DNA of 24,375 nucleotides from Amoebophrya sp. AT5.2 (Eukaryota > Sar > Dinophyceae > Syndiniales > Amoebophryaceae), in the NCBI GenBank assembly GCA_005223375.1, contig RXOD01004305.1, positions 1-24,375 on the forward strand, read 5' to 3'. Positions 23,901-24,375 of this stretch are shown here, one piece after another (within the stretch, counting starts at the first letter, position 1; each line of letters starts with the position of its first letter). The position numbers were made by a program, and so were the translations under genes. The notes under the pieces are model-generated. The model saw only the letters and a program-made list of their open reading frames with translations, did not search any database and had not been told where the DNA came from.

Positions 23901-24290
23901 ACCGCGCGCCGCTCGAGGAGTACCATGTCCTCCTCCTCGAAACCGCGATCCACCACGGGCTGAACATCCGCGACCCGACGAAGGATCTTACGATCCGGCC
24001 GAACCGGCCGGACCCTTCGGCGACCGCCGCATGGAAGATGGCGATCGGCATGGTTGTGCACCTGGCGAAAACGCAACGAATGCAGCGGCAGGCGAAGATC
24101 GAGAACCGGCGGCAGGACACGAACTTCTGCGAGGCGATCGTGGTCGAGTGCGCGCACAAGGCCATCGATTTTTTGGCCAGACTGCCGACGAACGAGCCGC
24201 GCGCGGTGGCGCATTTCAAGCCTCGCGCGCACAAGACTAAGGGGAGGATCAACCCATTTGGCAGGACTTTCCTGTGGGAGTGGGACTCTT
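20946..24290 (+). CDS. Multi-pass membrane protein, possible DMT/nucleotide-sugar-type carrier; 3' end outside window
   Basis: Exons: 20946 to about 21260, about 21700-21924, 22031-22369, 22522-23345, and 23452 to about 24290 (frame open to the window end). Exon 1 encodes a basic, Arg/Lys-rich N-terminus. Exon 2 is acidic then basic (IEEESSSSEESEDS, AKREKKKRQKS), both cytosolic in style. Exons 3-5 carry roughly ten hydrophobic segments, among them KIYIIALQFTCSIQASAAIL, MAVMLLIFVFIAAGASG, IYFGLMKTLLFLTGIVLLYW and FHVMKCMVLVILYHLCKLL. The segment GFVYLLMSRIIYTARSLMV, with basic residues following, resembles the corresponding part of triose-phosphate/nucleotide-sugar translocators. That and the segment count suggest the drug/metabolite transporter superfamily; substrate unknown. 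The C-terminal 170 residues are soluble and charged. Exon 5 ends best at a GTAGGG donor (24291). The exon 1-2 junction is not resolved, and exon 1 (111 codons to TAA 21279-21281) could be a separate small gene. Confidence 0.6.
21282..21700 (+). other. Probable long intron with unresolved boundaries
   Basis: Exon 1 runs into TAA at 21279, and clear coding sequence resumes near 21700 (from about LATKLRGLDIEEE) after an in-frame TAA. No GT donor is found after 21197 in exon 1. A GTAAAC donor at 21197 would discard 28 apparently coding codons, and GC donors near 21260 would keep them. Candidate acceptors are the AG sites at about 21684-21706. The interior has an A-run near 21293 and a T-run before 21669, and no open frame with recognisable content. 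Confidence 0.45.
21925..22030 (+). other. Intron of the membrane-protein gene (106 nt)
   Basis: Donor GTACTACTTTC at 21925, acceptor GGCACAG ending at 22030, phase 0. Joining LTK to VVDIIGSY keeps the frame. It shares its length and first 11 bases with the intron at 23346-23451. Confidence 0.75.
22370..22521 (+). other. Intron of the membrane-protein gene (152 nt)
   Basis: Donor GTAAAA at 22370, acceptor CTCTGCCCAG ending at 22521, phase 0. It removes the TAA at 22376-22378 and joins two hydrophobic stretches (FSFYSLM to VFLPCPT). Confidence 0.75.
23346..23451 (+). other. Intron of the membrane-protein gene (106 nt)
   Basis: Donor GTACTACTTTC at 23346, acceptor TCGCTCCAG ending at 23451, phase 2. 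It removes the TGA that ends the preceding frame. The join makes GGG (glycine) and opens a frame that runs without a stop to the end of the window. Confidence 0.75.
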
Positions 24291-24310
24291 GTAGGGAGTT
24301 GAATAGTTGG

Positions 24311-24375
24311 TCTCGTATGATGTGTGCACGGGGTCGCTTGTGCTGTCTTGTATTTGGTCTCGTATTTTGTCTTGT
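24311..24375. repeat. 12-bp minisatellite at right window edge
   Basis: TCTTGTATTTGG (24346-24357) and TCTCGTATTTTG (24358-24369) are followed by a truncated TCTTGT at the window end. A diverged copy, TCTCGTATGATG, lies at 24311-24322. These are the same units as at positions 19-54. The repeat begins 20 bp after the best donor (24291), so it is probably intronic. Confidence 0.75.

Noticed and set aside
1..24375. CRISPR arrays, tRNA or rRNA genes
   Set aside because: I found no regularly spaced direct repeats with unique spacers, no T-loop/anticodon arrangement and no recognisable rRNA segment on either strand.

Overview
This window looks like nuclear DNA from a compact, GC-rich protist genome. 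The coding exons form GT-AG introns, contain EF-hand, WW, FkbM, GT8 and cytochrome b5 domains, and carry Kozak-like starts; there are no bacterial ribosome binding sites or operons. Every supported gene is on the + strand. One-strand gene runs, compact spacing, intronless multi-kilobase ORFs and a near-perfect hairpin inside an intron together suggest an alveolate of the dinoflagellate line, for example an Amoebophrya-like syndinian or a perkinsozoan. That assignment is an inference and was not tested. TAA, TAG and TGA all appear as stop codons.

Layout, left to right. (1) 121-701: a small cytochrome b5-like protein with one intron. (2) 1493-2738: an EF-hand protein with three exons; its first intron holds a 25-bp hairpin and its second is in frame. 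(3) 3515-4240: an unrecognised protein whose frame continues past a TAA to 4510. (4) 4966-7890: a secretory FkbM-type methyltransferase with long insertions. (5) 8128-18921: a giant intronless ORF of 3597 codons with a LicD/fukutin-like core in the middle and a GT8 glycosyltransferase near the C-terminus. (6) 19480-20487: a WW-domain protein with a possible mitochondrial presequence. (7) 20946 to about 24290: a multi-exon, multi-pass membrane protein resembling a DMT/nucleotide-sugar-type carrier, still open at the window edge.

The main biological theme is glycan modification in the secretory pathway. A sugar methyltransferase-like enzyme, a giant protein joining a phosphosugar/choline-transferase-like core to a GT8 domain, and a possible sugar-nucleotide-type carrier lie within about 20 kb on the same strand. 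A joint pathway is a hypothesis.

Both window edges carry the same 12-bp minisatellite (consensus near TCTTGTATTTGG). This suggests intronic repeats and possibly repeat-caused contig ends. Intron boundaries were derived by hand from reading-frame continuity and splice dinucleotides; the junction between the first two exons of gene 7 stays unresolved.
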